A stretch of 64,000 nt of DNA, taken from positions 124,001-188,000 of the forward strand of contig JACIXB010000021.1 of the NCBI GenBank assembly GCA_014360685.1. The letters are read 5' to 3'. The DNA comes from Actinomycetota bacterium (GTDB taxonomy: Bacteria > Actinomycetota > Geothermincolia > Geothermincolales > RBG-13-55-18). This document shows, one piece after another, positions 50,101 to 59,899 of the stretch (its first letter is position 1; each line of letters starts with the position of its first letter). The notes below the pieces were generated by a model. That model saw only the letters and a list, made by a program, of their open reading frames with translations, made no database searches and was not told the origin of the DNA. The translations under genes were made by a program, and so were the position numbers.

Positions 50101-52599
50101 TCAGGCGGCTGACAGGGCGTTTATCTTCCTGGTCATCTCGGCTATGAGCCGGGCGGCTTCGGAGTCGCTTTCCGCCTCGCTGATTATGTGGAGCGTGGGT
50201 TCGTCGGGATCGGGCAATACCAGGACCCAGGATGAACCGTCCATGTACACCTTGATGCCGTCCACGAGGTCCACTTTCTTTTGGCCGTACTCCTCCACCA
50301 GCCTCCTCATGATGGTGCCTTTCTGCTCCCAGGAGGCCGGGTATTCCGTGGACAACATGTGGATGGGGGGCAGGTCGTTCAGGTGCCTGGAAAGCGGTCC
50401 CTCCACCCGGCTCAAGGCCTGGAGGAGCATGGCCGCGCTGGCCATGGCGTCGTAGGTGGGTATGAAGGAGGGGAATATGAAGCCCCCACTGCCCGCCCCG
50501 GCGAACACTACCTCGTCTTCCAGGGAGGCCTTCATGAGCTCGCTCCTGCTCACCTTGGTGCGTATCACCCGGTTGCCGTAACGGGAGGCTACCTTTTCCA
50601 CCTGGGAGGTCACGCTTACCGGCACCACTATGTTACCCCTGATTCCCGCCTCCCCCAGGAGCTTGACGAAGAGGAGCAGGGCAACCTGGGGATGTACCTG
50701 GCGTCCAGTTTCGTCCAGGAGATACAGCCTTTCCGCGGCGTTGTCCAGTAGGATTCCCACCTCGGCCTCCGAGGCTTTCACCAGCCGAGACAGGTTCCGT
50801 AGGGAGGCGTTAAGTTCCTCCGGGGAGAGGGTCACCCTTTTTTCGTCCGTGAAGTTGTTGATGCTCAATACGTCACAGCCCATCTTGCCCAGTATCATGG
50901 GGAGGATCATGCTGGCGCTGGAATAAGCGTAGTCAACCACCACGCGAAAACGCCTTTCCCGGAGGCGCTCGAGATCCAGGCGGTCCAGGAGCGACCTGGT
51001 ATACATTTCCAGGACACGGGGAGGGAAATAGATGGTCCCCATCTCGTCCATGAAGGCGCGGCGGAAGCTGGACTGGTTGAAGACCTTCTCTATGTCCCGC
51101 TGCTTGGATTCAGGGATGTCTACGCCCTCCTCGTCGAAGAAGCGGATCTCGATGGATTGGGGGTCGAAAGCCGATATGCGTACGTCCACTCCGCCCGCGG
51201 CCCGTTCCGCCCGGATGGCATAGCGGGACACCGGGGCGGGAGATATCTCCAGGTCGGCGGCGTTTACTCCCGCCGCGTTGAGCCCACTGATGATGGCCCT
51301 CTTTATGGTCCTGGCGGCCCGCGAGGCGTCCCGGGAGGTGACCACGGTGGAACCCACGGAAAGGGTGGAACCGTAGGCCATGGCCAGCCGGAGGGCCAGT
51401 TCCGGGGTCACGTCCACGTTGACGATACCGGAGACCGCCCTCTTTCCGAAGAGGGTGCGCAGGCCGCGGGACTCCCAGACGATGCTGGTGTTGACCGTGG
51501 CTCCCGTTTCCACCGTCTTGAAGGGATATATCTTGACGTCGTGCTTGACAATGGCGCTTTCCCCTATCAGGCACTCGTCTCCCACCACCACCCCCACCTC
51601 CAGCCGGACGTTGGCCTTGAGGTCGCAGTTATTGCCCACCACGCAACCCCGCAGGTGGCTGCCGTCACCGATGTAGGAATTATCGTAGACGATGGCCCGG
51701 TGGAGGAAGGAATCCTTCTTAACCACCACGTTGTGCCCCAGGACGGTGTATTCCCTTATCTTGGTCCCCGACTCGACCTTGCAATGGTTCCCCAGGACCG
51801 AGGGGCCTTTTATCTCCGCCCCGGGCTCGATGTCCACCCCCTCGCCCACCCAAATGTTCTCCGCCATGCGGAACCCCGGGATGTCCACCTTGACCTTTCC
51901 GTCCAGGACGTCACGGTGGGCGGCCACGTACTGCTCGAAGTTCCCGATATCGCACCAGTAACCGTCGGCCACGTAACCGTAGAGGGGGTAACCCTCTTCC
52001 AGGAGCCGGGGGAAGAGGTCCTTGGAGAAGTCGTAAGGCTGGCCCTCGGGGATGAAGTCCAGGACTTCCGGCTCCAGCACGTAGATGCCGGTGTTGATGG
52101 TGTCGCTGAAGACTTGTCCCCAGTTGGGTTTTTCCAGGAAGCGTTCTATGCGCCCCTCGGCGTCGGTGACCACGATTCCGAACTCCAGGGGGTTATCCAC
52201 CCGGATGAGGGTGATGGTGACCATGGCCTTTCGGCTGCGGTGGAATTCCACCACCCGGTTGAGGTCGATGTCCGTGAGCGCGTCACCGCTGATCACCAGG
52301 AAGGTGTCCTCCAGGAGGGAGGAGCTGTTCTTCACGCTCCCCGCGGTGCCCAGGGGAACGAACTCCGTGGCGTAATCCAGGCTGACCTCCCAATCCGCCC
52401 CGTCGCCGAAGTAGTTGGTGATCAGCGTGGGCAGGAACTGGAGGGTCACCACCATCTCCCGGAACCCGCATTTCTTGAGCAATTCGATGATGTGCTCCAT
52501 CATAGGTTTGTTGACCACCGGGAGCATGGGTTTGGGCTGGTTGCTGGTCAGGGGGCGCAACCTGGTCCCCTGTCCCCCGGCCATGATGACCGCCTTCAA
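50101..52599 (-). CDS. Mannose-1-phosphate guanylyltransferase fused to a degenerate phosphomannomutase domain
   Basis: 832-residue fusion. The N-terminal nucleotidyltransferase (about 1-235) begins MKAVIMAGGQGTRLRPLT and has VISGDALTDIDL and FLEKPNWGQVF. A left-handed beta-helix follows (about 245-370). The C-terminal half has the phosphohexomutase fold, but its catalytic sites are lost: no TASHNP serine loop (VRISAFDP instead), no DGD-x-DR metal loop (LLDNAAERL instead). This fusion is a typical actinobacterial type. TTG 52599 has AGGAGG six bases upstream. It probably makes GDP-mannose or a similar NDP-sugar. Confidence 0.9.
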   Translation of the reverse strand: MKAVIMAGGQGTRLRPLTSNQPKPMLPVVNKPMMEHIIELLKKCGFREMVVTLQFLPTLITNYFGDGADWEVSLDYATEFVPLGTAGSVKNSSSLLEDTFLVISGDALTDIDLNRVVEFHRSRKAMVTITLIRVDNPLEFGIVVTDAEGRIERFLEKPNWGQVFSDTINTGIYVLEPEVLDFIPEGQPYDFSKDLFPRLLEEGYPLYGYVADGYWCDIGNFEQYVAAHRDVLDGKVKVDIPGFRMAENIWVGEGVDIEPGAEIKGPSVLGNHCKVESGTKIREYTVLGHNVVVKKDSFLHRAIVYDNSYIGDGSHLRGCVVGNNCDLKANVRLEVGVVVGDECLIGESAIVKHDVKIYPFKTVETGATVNTSIVWESRGLRTLFGKRAVSGIVNVDVTPELALRLAMAYGSTLSVGSTVVTSRDASRAARTIKRAIISGLNAAGVNAADLEISPAPVSRYAIRAERAAGGVDVRISAFDPQSIEIRFFDEEGVDIPESKQRDIEKVFNQSSFRRAFMDEMGTIYFPPRVLEMYTRSLLDRLDLERLRERRFRVVVDYAYSSASMILPMILGKMGCDVLSINNFTDEKRVTLSPEELNASLRNLSRLVKASEAEVGILLDNAAERLYLLDETGRQVHPQVALLLFVKLLGEAGIRGNIVVPVSVTSQVEKVASRYGNRVIRTKVSRSELMKASLEDEVVFAGAGSGGFIFPSFIPTYDAMASAAMLLQALSRVEGPLSRHLNDLPPIHMLSTEYPASWEQKGTIMRRLVEEYGQKKVDLVDGIKVYMDGSSWVLVLPDPDEPTLHIISEAESDSEAARLIAEMTRKINALSAA

Positions 52600-53054
52600 C
52601 CTCCACCTCCTGGATTCCGAGTTCCGGGCTCGGTGAAAATACGAGTTCCGGGCTCGGTGAAAATACGCGTCTTTCCGGGGATGCCGGCCGCGAAAACCCG
52701 CCGAGGCGGTATCCCCGGTCACCTTCTCGCTCCCGCCCCGGCCCGAGGAATCGGTTTTCCCGCCCTCTTCGGCAGGAAACGGCGAGCGACTGGCTCATGA
52801 GATCACTTTCGGCCGGCCCGAAATTATTATAACCGAAATCCCTCACCCTTTATCGGCCCGTGCATGATGGCCCGGAGCCGGCTGAAACGCCGATGGCTGA
52901 CTTCATCGTACCCGCGGCCCTTAAGCGGGGACGGCGACGGGCTTCGTCCGGGGCGGAAACGGGAACAACCCTCCCCGGCCCTCCTCGCTCCGGGGAGGGA
53001 CTTAAGAAAAGGGGTATCCCCGGGGGAGAATGGCCCCGATCTCCGGGACGCGTT
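52600..53054. other. Non-coding gap
   Basis: About 455 bp that begins with the 24-bp repeats. No gene is supported; short frames on both strands lack motifs. Confidence 0.3.
52619..52666. repeat. Two perfect 24-bp tandem repeats
   Basis: The 24 bases from GAGTTCCGGGCTC to GAAAATAC occur at 52619-52642 and 52643-52666, twenty bases upstream of the NDP-sugar gene start. Confidence 0.85.
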
Positions 53055-53738
53055 TCAACCCAGATAATCGAGCACCAGGATCAGGGTAGGCTCGGGAAGT
53101 TCCCCGGGAGCGATATACACCGGCTTTTTCCCCACCCTCTCCACGCGGTTGAACCGGGAGAGGAAGGGTTCCTCGGTGAGGATGGGAAAACTGCAGCCCG
53201 AGTTCCGGAAGTGCATGGGCACGGCGACGCGCGGGGCGAGGGCTCTCACCAGCTCAGCCGCTTGGGCGTCATCCACGGTAAAGGTGCCGCCCACGGGGAC
53301 GAAGAGCACGTCCGCTCCCTGGAGCTCGGATGCCGGCTCCTCCTCCAGGAGATGCCCCAGGTCTCCGAGATGGATGAAGGTCAAGCCCTGCATCCGGATT
53401 CGGAAGATTAGGTTTCGGCCGCGCTCCTTTCCCCCGCTGGCATCGTGGAAGGTGGGGAATCCCTCGACCAGAACCCCGTCGATCTCCTTCCTTCCCGCCT
53501 CCCGTACCACCACCGGATTGCCTTTCACCAGATCCACGTTGTTATGATCGAAATGGTCGTGGCTCACGAGGACGATGTCCGCTTCCACCCGGGGAAGGCT
53601 GTAGCCCACCCCCTCCCCGTAGGGGTCGGTTACCAGGCGGTGACCGGAGCCGTCCTCGAGCAGGAACATGGCATGTCCCAGCCAGCTTACCCTGACCGCG
53701 GAGGAAAGGTCCCTCTCCTGGGTGAATTGGGAACTCAT
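53055..53738 (-). CDS. Metallo-beta-lactamase fold hydrolase (UPF0173/UlaG-like)
   Basis: 227-residue metal-dependent hydrolase. SHDHFDHN is the HxHxDH-type zinc motif; the Asp and His residues in HLGDLGHLL and VPMHFRNSG complete the site. A short 229-residue size and VSWLGHAMFLLEDG at the start match the UPF0173/UlaG branch, whose substrates are mostly unknown. ATG 53738 stands six bases after GGAGGT; an upstream in-frame GTG (53744) overlaps that site. Confidence 0.88.
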   Translation of the reverse strand: MSSQFTQERDLSSAVRVSWLGHAMFLLEDGSGHRLVTDPYGEGVGYSLPRVEADIVLVSHDHFDHNNVDLVKGNPVVVREAGRKEIDGVLVEGFPTFHDASGGKERGRNLIFRIRMQGLTFIHLGDLGHLLEEEPASELQGADVLFVPVGGTFTVDDAQAAELVRALAPRVAVPMHFRNSGCSFPILTEEPFLSRFNRVERVGKKPVYIAPGELPEPTLILVLDYLG

Positions 53739-53820
53739 CTCCACACCTCCTCACCCGCTGCCAACCCGTGCCGCACGTGTCCCTCCCAGACCCGCGGATC
53801 GGGGATCTGGGGGTCAGGAA

Positions 53821-54396
53821 TCAGGATTCCATCCTTGCGCCCAACAATTTTATACCCCGGCGCAGGTAGATGAAACCGCTGAGGTAGGAGAAAAGGATGC
53901 CGGCGCAGAATATGGCCAGCCCCACGGGGTTAACGTGTCGGTACAGGTTCCAGTAGATGAAAATACAGATGGCGGTGAAGAGCAGCGCGGTGGCCAATTT
54001 GCCCGTCCAATGCACGGCCAGTTTCTCCCTCACCTGCGGGTCTCTGATACCCACCACCGGGGCTCCCAGGAGCATGAGCGCGTCACGGCTCACGATCAGG
54101 ATCCCCATCCACAGGGGCATGAAGGAACGCCACATGAGGGCTACCAGCACGGCGATGACCAGGAGGCGGTCGGCCAGTGGATCCACCACCTTGCCGAACT
54201 CGGATATGGTGTTGGTGCGGCGCGCTATCTGGCCGTCGATGAAATCCGTCAGTGCGGCGAACACAAAGACGGCCAGGGCCCAGGCATGGGCCGCGTCCCT
54301 GACGTGAGGGTCGGCGGCGAATATTAGCCACACCACCACCGGGATGAGCGCCATGCGCAGGCAGGTGAAGAAGTTGGCCATGTTTTTTCTTATCAT
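53821..54396 (-). CDS. pgsA: CDP-alcohol phosphatidyltransferase, probably PgsA
   Basis: Membrane enzyme (191 aa), most likely making phosphatidylglycerol phosphate from CDP-diacylglycerol. The catalytic signature D-G-x2-A-R-x8-G-x3-D-x3-D is complete in FIDGQIARRTNTISEFGKVVDPLADR. Six membrane helices are visible. ATG 54396 follows GGGAGG. Cardiolipin or inositol-phosphate synthase relatives cannot be ruled out by sequence alone. Confidence 0.88.
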   Translation of the reverse strand: MIRKNMANFFTCLRMALIPVVVWLIFAADPHVRDAAHAWALAVFVFAALTDFIDGQIARRTNTISEFGKVVDPLADRLLVIAVLVALMWRSFMPLWMGILIVSRDALMLLGAPVVGIRDPQVREKLAVHWTGKLATALLFTAICIFIYWNLYRHVNPVGLAIFCAGILFSYLSGFIYLRRGIKLLGARMES

Positions 54397-54822
54397 CAAC
54401 GACCTCCCTTACCTCGGGACAAGGATTTCGTGATACCGGAATGAAAATCCCGATGATTACCCATAGGGCCTCCTTTCGGTGGTCCACAACGCGGCCGGCG
54501 CTTCCCCGGCCCCCGTAATGTCGAAACTGCGCCTGCGCCGCCCTCACGGTTAATTCTACCCCTGGGGAGTGACGGGCGAAAAAGCACGAGGAGGTGGAGG
54601 GAAAACCTCGCGCCAAGAGGAGAAACAGGTGGTGGGAAAAAGCAATTATCAGGACAACCATCTTGTGAGGAGAGCCACCCGTACCCTGGAACGAAACGCA
54701 CCCTCCTGTCGGTGCGCTGAGATCGGAGGAAGGCCGGGAGTAAACAGGGCGGCCGTGCTCCCCTTGCGGGCTTTATCGAGGGCGACGATGCCGGAGACAT
54801 ATGGATGTACCGTTTAAGAAAC
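54397..54822. other. Non-coding gap
   Basis: About 425 bp between pgsA and the tRNA gene terminator. Open frames exist on both strands but none has a supported start or motif. Confidence 0.3.
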
Positions 54823-54846
54823 AAAGGCGGCAGCGCCGCCTTTTTT
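54823..54846. terminator. Terminator after tRNA-Pro
   Basis: AAAGGCGGC (54823-54831), loop AGC, GCCGCCTTT (54835-54843), with TTTTTT ending at 54846 on the plus strand and TTTGTTT on the minus strand. It is placed to stop the tRNA transcript. Confidence 0.7.
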
Positions 54847-54848
54847 CC

Positions 54849-54926
54849 TGGTCGGGATGGCCGGATTTGAACCGGCGACCTCTAGACCCCCAGTCTAGCG
54901 CGCTAACCAAGCTGCGCCACATCCCG
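54849..54926 (-). tRNA. tRNA-Pro (anticodon GGG)
   Basis: Read on the minus strand it begins CGGGATG and ends CATCCCG-A-CCA, forming a seven-pair acceptor stem with encoded CCA. The D arm (TGGCGCAGCTTGGTTAGCGC), the anticodon arm CTAGA-CTGGGGG-TCTAG and the T arm GCCGG-TTCAAAT-CCGGC are all intact. The anticodon is GGG, which reads CCC/CCT proline codons. Confidence 0.96.
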
Positions 54927-55124
54927 GTTTGACGAGTGCTATTTTATACCCAATCATCTACTGGTGACAACGCGGGCCTTTCTCTCCTTCGTGTTTACCC
55001 GTCCCCCGGGAACCCGCTTCCCCCCTTCTCCCCTGGGGAACCGGTTATCCCTCAAAACCTCCTTCCCGGGGTCCGGGAGCTCTCCCCGGGGTTAAACCCG
55101 GAAGGGAGCGCCGCGGGCGGGCCC

Positions 55125-57230
55125 TCAGCGGGGAACATGGGGATGGAAGGCCTCGCGGTCCAGGGCGGGATCGTAGAGGCAGATGCGGTTGCGGCCGGTG
55201 AGCTTTGCCCGGTAGAGGGCGCGGTCCGCGCGGTCTATGAGCTCCTCGGCGCTCTCGGCGTCCTCCGGGAACCCGGATATCCCCATGCTCACGGTGAGGT
55301 TTCCGGAGGGCTGGAATTCCTCGAAGGGGAAGACGTAATCCTGGACCACCCGCCTGATGCGTTCCGCGATGTTGAACGCCTCCCGCTTGGCCACCTCGGG
55401 GATGATGATGGAGAACTCCTCGCCCCCGTAACGGAAGACGGTATCCACTTCCCGCACGTTCTGCTGCAGGAGTCCGGCCAGGATGCGCAGCACCTCGTCA
55501 CCGCGAAGGTGTCCGTGCTGGTCGTTGTAAACCTTGAAGTAGTCGATGTCCAGCATGATGAAGGAGAAGGCCCTCCCGTAGCGCAGGGATCGCTTCACCT
55601 CCTCCCCCAACATCCTCTTCAGGTGCCGGATGTTGTAAAGGCCGGTAAGCTCGTCGGTGACGGCCAGCTGGCTTATCTCCTCGAAAAGACGGGCTCTCTC
55701 CACGGCCACGCCTATCTGCTCCCCGATGGCCTTGGCCAGGGCGGCGTCCTCCTCGTCGAAGGCTCCCTCGAAGCGGCTGGCCATGTGCAGTATCCCGTAC
55801 ATCTGGGTGCCGGAGCGGATGGGCACGCAGAGCACCGACCTTATATCCTCGCTCACCACCATGTTGGGGCACCGCTTTTCCGCCTCCACTTCCGGGCATA
55901 GGAAGTGGTCCCCGCTCCTGAGGACGAAACAATCCGCCACCGGCTCGAAGGGACGGCTCAGGTGTTTCTCGGCGTACTCCGCATCGTATCCCAGCTTGCG
56001 AACCGTCTTCAGCATCCCCGACCCGGCGTCCACCAGGTTTATGAGGGCCTTGTCCGGGGCGAAAAGGGCCCGGATGACGTCCATGGCCAGGTTGTAAAGC
56101 TGGTCCAGGCTGGAGGTGGTATGGATGGCGTCCACCACCCGGATGAGGCTGGTCAGCTGGGCGACCTTCTCCTCGCTGCGCCGGAAGAGGAGGGCGTTGT
56201 CCAGGAACACGGAGATGTGGGGCGAGAGCAGGCGCAGTAGATCCAGGTCCCGCCGGGAATAACCTCGCCGGTCCAACTTGTTGGCCAGTACCAGGAGCCC
56301 TACCTTCTTGCCTCGCGCCTCCAGAGGGCAGGCCATGAGGTCCAGCACCCGGATCTCCGGGAGCAGGGCGGGAAGCTCCATCTCGCGGCAGGCGCGCCTG
56401 GTGAGAAGGAGGGGTTTTCCCTCCTCGAAGGCCTTGGCCAGCATGTTTTCCGAGCCCAGGGGTATTTTGAGGCGGGCGGAGGCGAGGAAGTCTAGCCCGG
56501 GCGAGGGATGCTGGGCCACCAGGCAGGCGGAGCTCTCGTCGTAGGTCAGGAGGACGGCGATCTCCGCGCGCATGATCTCGGCCATGCGGTGGGTGATCTC
56601 GGCCATGACGTTATACAGGGCGGGGCTCTTGCTGGAGCTCCGGCTTATCTCGTAAAAGAGCCGCAACCGCCAACGGTCCCTGAGTATGATATCCGTCACG
56701 TAGAAATCGAGGATGGAGGCCCCGACCAGGAACCCGTAACGCAGCGCGAGTGCCCGGGAAAGGTCGTACCCCGGGGGGAGCGCACGGTCGGCCAGGACCA
56801 CCGACGTGTACCCCAGGACGGCCAGGAGGGAAGCGCTTACCGCCCCCCGGAGTCCTCCGTATACGCCCCCGATGAGCGAGGCCAGTCCCAGGAAGAGGAA
56901 GGTGTAACTCTCCACGCCGCCGCAGAAATAGATGGCCAGGCAGATGGCGGAAACGTCGATTATGCCCACCAGCCAGCGCAAGGCGCCCCCCAGGCTGAGT
57001 ACCCGGTGGTAACGGTAGGTGGCCAGGGCATAGACGAGGTATGCGCCTCCGAGGACGTACAGCGGCGGGTAGGAGACTTCCCCTCCCAGGTTCACGTCCA
57101 GGCGTTCCAGGTGAACCAGGAGGAGAAATCCCAGGGCGAAAAAGAACCGGAAGACGAACTCCCTTTTCCGCACCTCCCGGTCCGTCTCCCCCGCCCAGAG
57201 GCCGCCTTCCCATCCTCTGCCGGTGGTCAC
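55125..57230 (-). CDS. Membrane GAF-GGDEF diguanylate cyclase
   Basis: 701-residue sensor. Four to six membrane helices (about 25-185) are followed by two GAF domains (about 205-360 and 380-535) and a C-terminal GGDEF domain (from about 540). The active site reads YGGEEF, an intact GGEEF form. An RxxD product-inhibition site (REVD) stands five residues before it. Start: GTG 57230 follows GGGGGAGGT; a 21-residue longer frame from 57293 lacks a site. It is expected to make c-di-GMP in response to a membrane or small-molecule signal. Confidence 0.93.
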   Translation of the reverse strand: MTTGRGWEGGLWAGETDREVRKREFVFRFFFALGFLLLVHLERLDVNLGGEVSYPPLYVLGGAYLVYALATYRYHRVLSLGGALRWLVGIIDVSAICLAIYFCGGVESYTFLFLGLASLIGGVYGGLRGAVSASLLAVLGYTSVVLADRALPPGYDLSRALALRYGFLVGASILDFYVTDIILRDRWRLRLFYEISRSSSKSPALYNVMAEITHRMAEIMRAEIAVLLTYDESSACLVAQHPSPGLDFLASARLKIPLGSENMLAKAFEEGKPLLLTRRACREMELPALLPEIRVLDLMACPLEARGKKVGLLVLANKLDRRGYSRRDLDLLRLLSPHISVFLDNALLFRRSEEKVAQLTSLIRVVDAIHTTSSLDQLYNLAMDVIRALFAPDKALINLVDAGSGMLKTVRKLGYDAEYAEKHLSRPFEPVADCFVLRSGDHFLCPEVEAEKRCPNMVVSEDIRSVLCVPIRSGTQMYGILHMASRFEGAFDEEDAALAKAIGEQIGVAVERARLFEEISQLAVTDELTGLYNIRHLKRMLGEEVKRSLRYGRAFSFIMLDIDYFKVYNDQHGHLRGDEVLRILAGLLQQNVREVDTVFRYGGEEFSIIIPEVAKREAFNIAERIRRVVQDYVFPFEEFQPSGNLTVSMGISGFPEDAESAEELIDRADRALYRAKLTGRNRICLYDPALDREAFHPHVPR

Positions 57231-57358
57231 TCCTACCTCCCCCTGCAAACCTGAGTCCGGGTAAGGATATAGGAAAATATTACAACAATTCACCGACGGG
57301 AAGCCGCCCGGGCGGGCACTCCCGCGGGGTCGAAGGGTTGGAAGGCGTCGCCTCCGCC

Positions 57359-58654
57359 TTACGCCCCACCGTCCTCACGGAAGGGCCGCAGCCTCTCCGC
57401 CAGTTCGGGCGGCACCTCGCCCAGGAGGCGGTAACAACCGTCCTCCGCGCTCACCTCCAGGACCCTTCCCCGCCTGTAGAGCATGGATATGAGGCCGCTT
57501 TCCTCCAAGGGGATCTTCAAGCGTACGATGCGCGAGGCGGGAATGGAGGCGGCCATCCTCTCCTTCAGTTCCGCCAGGCCTTCTCCGGTGACCGTGGAGG
57601 TCAACACGCCGCCGGGAAACCTGCGGCGCAGGTCCTCCCTTTCCTCCCGGCCCAGGAGGTCCACCTTGTTGAGAACGCGGATGGTGGGGATGTCCAGGGC
57701 GCCCAGTTCGTCCAGGACCTCCTCCACTGCCTTGGCCCTGCGCTCGATGTTGGGGGCCGAGGCGTCGATGACGTGCAGGAGGACGTCCGCCTCCCTCACC
57801 TCCTCGAGGGTGGATTTGAAGGCCTCCACCAGTTGGTGGGGCAGGTGATTGATGAAGCCCACCGTATCGGTGATCACCGCGCGCCGGTTGCCCGGGAGGA
57901 CCACCCTCCTGGTGGTGGGGTCCAGGGTGGAGAAAAGGCCGTCCTCCACCAGGACGCCGGCATCGGTAAGCCGGTTGAGCAGGGAGGACTTCCCGGCGTT
58001 GGTGTAACCGACCAGGGAGAAGGTGGGGACCTCCAGGCGCTGTCGCCGCTTCCTCTTCACCCGGCGCACCCGGGTGAGCTGCCCGAGTTCCCGGTTCAGG
58101 GTCTTCAAGCGCATGTTGATGCGTCGGCGGTCTACCTCCAGCTTGGTCTCCCCGGGACCCCGGGTCCCGATCCCCCCTCCCAGGCGGCTCAGCTGGGTAC
58201 CCCTACCCGCAAGCCTGGTGAGCTGGTAGCGCAGTTGGGCCATCTCCACCTGCGCCTTGCCCTCCTTGGAGTGCGCGTGCTGGGCGAAGATGTCCAGGAT
58301 GAGAGCGGTGCGGTCGATGACCTTGACGCCCAGGGCGTTCTCCAGGTTGCGCTGCTGCGAGGAGGACAGCTCTTGGTCGAAGATGACCAGGTCGGCGTGG
58401 TTCTCCGAGACCAGCCTATGCAGCTCCTCGAGCTTTCCCTTGCCCAGGAGGGTGGCGGAATCCGGTTTGCGGCGGGACTGGACGAGGGAGCGGATGACCA
58501 CCGCCCCGGCCGTCTCCGCCAGGGAGCGCAATTCGGACAGGCTCTCCTCGGCCTCCTCCTCCGACACGTCTCCCCAGAGCACGCTGACCAGGACGGCCTT
58601 TTCCGCTTCCCTCTCATCGGGCTTCTCGGTGATGTCGCCGCGCTCCTCGCTCAA
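57359..58654 (-). CDS. hflX: GTPase HflX
   Basis: Ribosome-associated GTPase (431 aa) that helps rescue or split stalled ribosomes. The N-terminal HflX domain has KPDSATLLGKGKLEEL and LEVDRRRINMRL. The G domain contains LVGYTNAGKSSLLN, the DPTTRR switch, DTVGFI and NKVDLL. The start TTG 58654 follows an in-frame TGA by two codons. Its place beside miaA/dapF matches common bacterial synteny. Confidence 0.95.
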   Translation of the reverse strand: MSEERGDITEKPDEREAEKAVLVSVLWGDVSEEEAEESLSELRSLAETAGAVVIRSLVQSRRKPDSATLLGKGKLEELHRLVSENHADLVIFDQELSSSQQRNLENALGVKVIDRTALILDIFAQHAHSKEGKAQVEMAQLRYQLTRLAGRGTQLSRLGGGIGTRGPGETKLEVDRRRINMRLKTLNRELGQLTRVRRVKRKRRQRLEVPTFSLVGYTNAGKSSLLNRLTDAGVLVEDGLFSTLDPTTRRVVLPGNRRAVITDTVGFINHLPHQLVEAFKSTLEEVREADVLLHVIDASAPNIERRAKAVEEVLDELGALDIPTIRVLNKVDLLGREEREDLRRRFPGGVLTSTVTGEGLAELKERMAASIPASRIVRLKIPLEESGLISMLYRRGRVLEVSAEDGCYRLLGEVPPELAERLRPFREDGGA

Positions 58655-58718
58655 CGGCCATCACCCCGTCCGGAATCCACTCGGATTCGGGAGACTCCGG
58701 GCGACCCCACCCCGCCGC

Positions 58719-59879
58719 TCAGGCGAAAGCTTCCCGTATCCTTCGCACCCCCTCCCTCAGTTCCTCGTCGGGAAGGGTGAGGGAGAACCTCACGAAGCCT
58801 TCCCCGCGTGGTCCATAGGCGGGCCCCGGCACCACCACTACCCCCGCCCTTTCCAGGAGTTCCCTGGTGAAGGATTCCGAGGAGTGTCCGTCGGGCACCC
58901 GCATCCAGACGTAGAGCGTGGCCCTGGGAGGGTCCACTTTCCAGCCCAGGGAACGCAGCGCGCCAACCAGCTCGTCCCTCCGCCTGCGGTATTTCTCCCG
59001 GGTATCCTCCACGCATTCCTGGGGGCCCTCCAGGGCCGCCACCCCCGCCAGCTGGATGGCGTTGAAGACCCCGGAATCCACGTTGGTCTTTACCTTGCCC
59101 AGGGCGGCTATGGCCTCCGCTCCCCCCACGGCGAAGCCCAAGCGCCATCCGGTCATGTTATAGGTTTTGGAAAGGGAATGGAACTCCAGCCCCACCTCCC
59201 GGGCCCCGGGAACCTCCAAAAGGGAAGGCGCGCGATAGCCGTCGTAGGTGATCTCGGAGTAGGCGTTGTCGTGGGCCAGGATCACCTGGTGACGCCTGGC
59301 GAAAAAGACGGCTTTCTCGAAGAAGGACAGGTCGGCCACCGCCGCGGTGGGGTTGTTGGGATAGTTCAAAAAAAGCATACCGGCCTTATCCCAGGCCGCC
59401 GCCTCCACGGAATCCAGGTCGGGCAGGAAGCCGTTCTCCTCGAGCAGGGGCAGGTCCAGCGGTCGTCCCCCGGACAGGATCACCGACGAGCGGTAGACGG
59501 GATAGCCGGGATCCGGGACCAGGGCCGCCTCTCCCGGGTTGAGGCAGGCCAGGGGAAAGTGGGCGATTCCCTCCTTGGAACCGATGAGCGCCAAGACCTC
59601 GCGGTCGGGATCCAGTTCCACCCCGAAGCGCTTTTGAAACCAGGAAGCGACAGCCTCCCGGAACCTCCTCATTCCCTGGTAAGAGGGGTAACGGTGGTTT
59701 TCCGGGCGGGCCGCCTGAAGGCGGAGCTCATCGACTATGTGCGGAGGGGTGGGGATATCGGGGTCGCCGATACCGAAGTTGATTATCTCCACCCCCCTTT
59801 TTTTCAGCTCTTCTATCCTCCGGTCTATCTCGGCGAAAGGATAGGGGGGAAGTTCCTCGATTCTCCTGGAAACTCTCAC
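58719..59879 (-). CDS. dapL: LL-diaminopimelate aminotransferase-type PLP enzyme
   Basis: Class I/II aminotransferase (386 aa). RRIEELPPYPFAEIDRRIEEL and INFGIGDPDIPTPPHIV begin the fold; NYPNNPTAAVA and the PLP Lys in HSLSKTYNMTGWRLGF are conserved. Direct coupling to dapF, the next enzyme of the pathway, supports conversion of tetrahydrodipicolinate to LL-diaminopimelate. GTG 59879 has AAGGAGG five bases upstream; ATG 59903 overlapping the dapF stop is the alternative. Confidence 0.88.
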   Translation of the reverse strand: MRVSRRIEELPPYPFAEIDRRIEELKKRGVEIINFGIGDPDIPTPPHIVDELRLQAARPENHRYPSYQGMRRFREAVASWFQKRFGVELDPDREVLALIGSKEGIAHFPLACLNPGEAALVPDPGYPVYRSSVILSGGRPLDLPLLEENGFLPDLDSVEAAAWDKAGMLFLNYPNNPTAAVADLSFFEKAVFFARRHQVILAHDNAYSEITYDGYRAPSLLEVPGAREVGLEFHSLSKTYNMTGWRLGFAVGGAEAIAALGKVKTNVDSGVFNAIQLAGVAALEGPQECVEDTREKYRRRRDELVGALRSLGWKVDPPRATLYVWMRVPDGHSSESFTRELLERAGVVVVPGPAYGPRGEGFVRFSLTLPDEELREGVRRIREAFA

Positions 59880-59899
59880 CGTCACCTCCTTGGTGCGTC

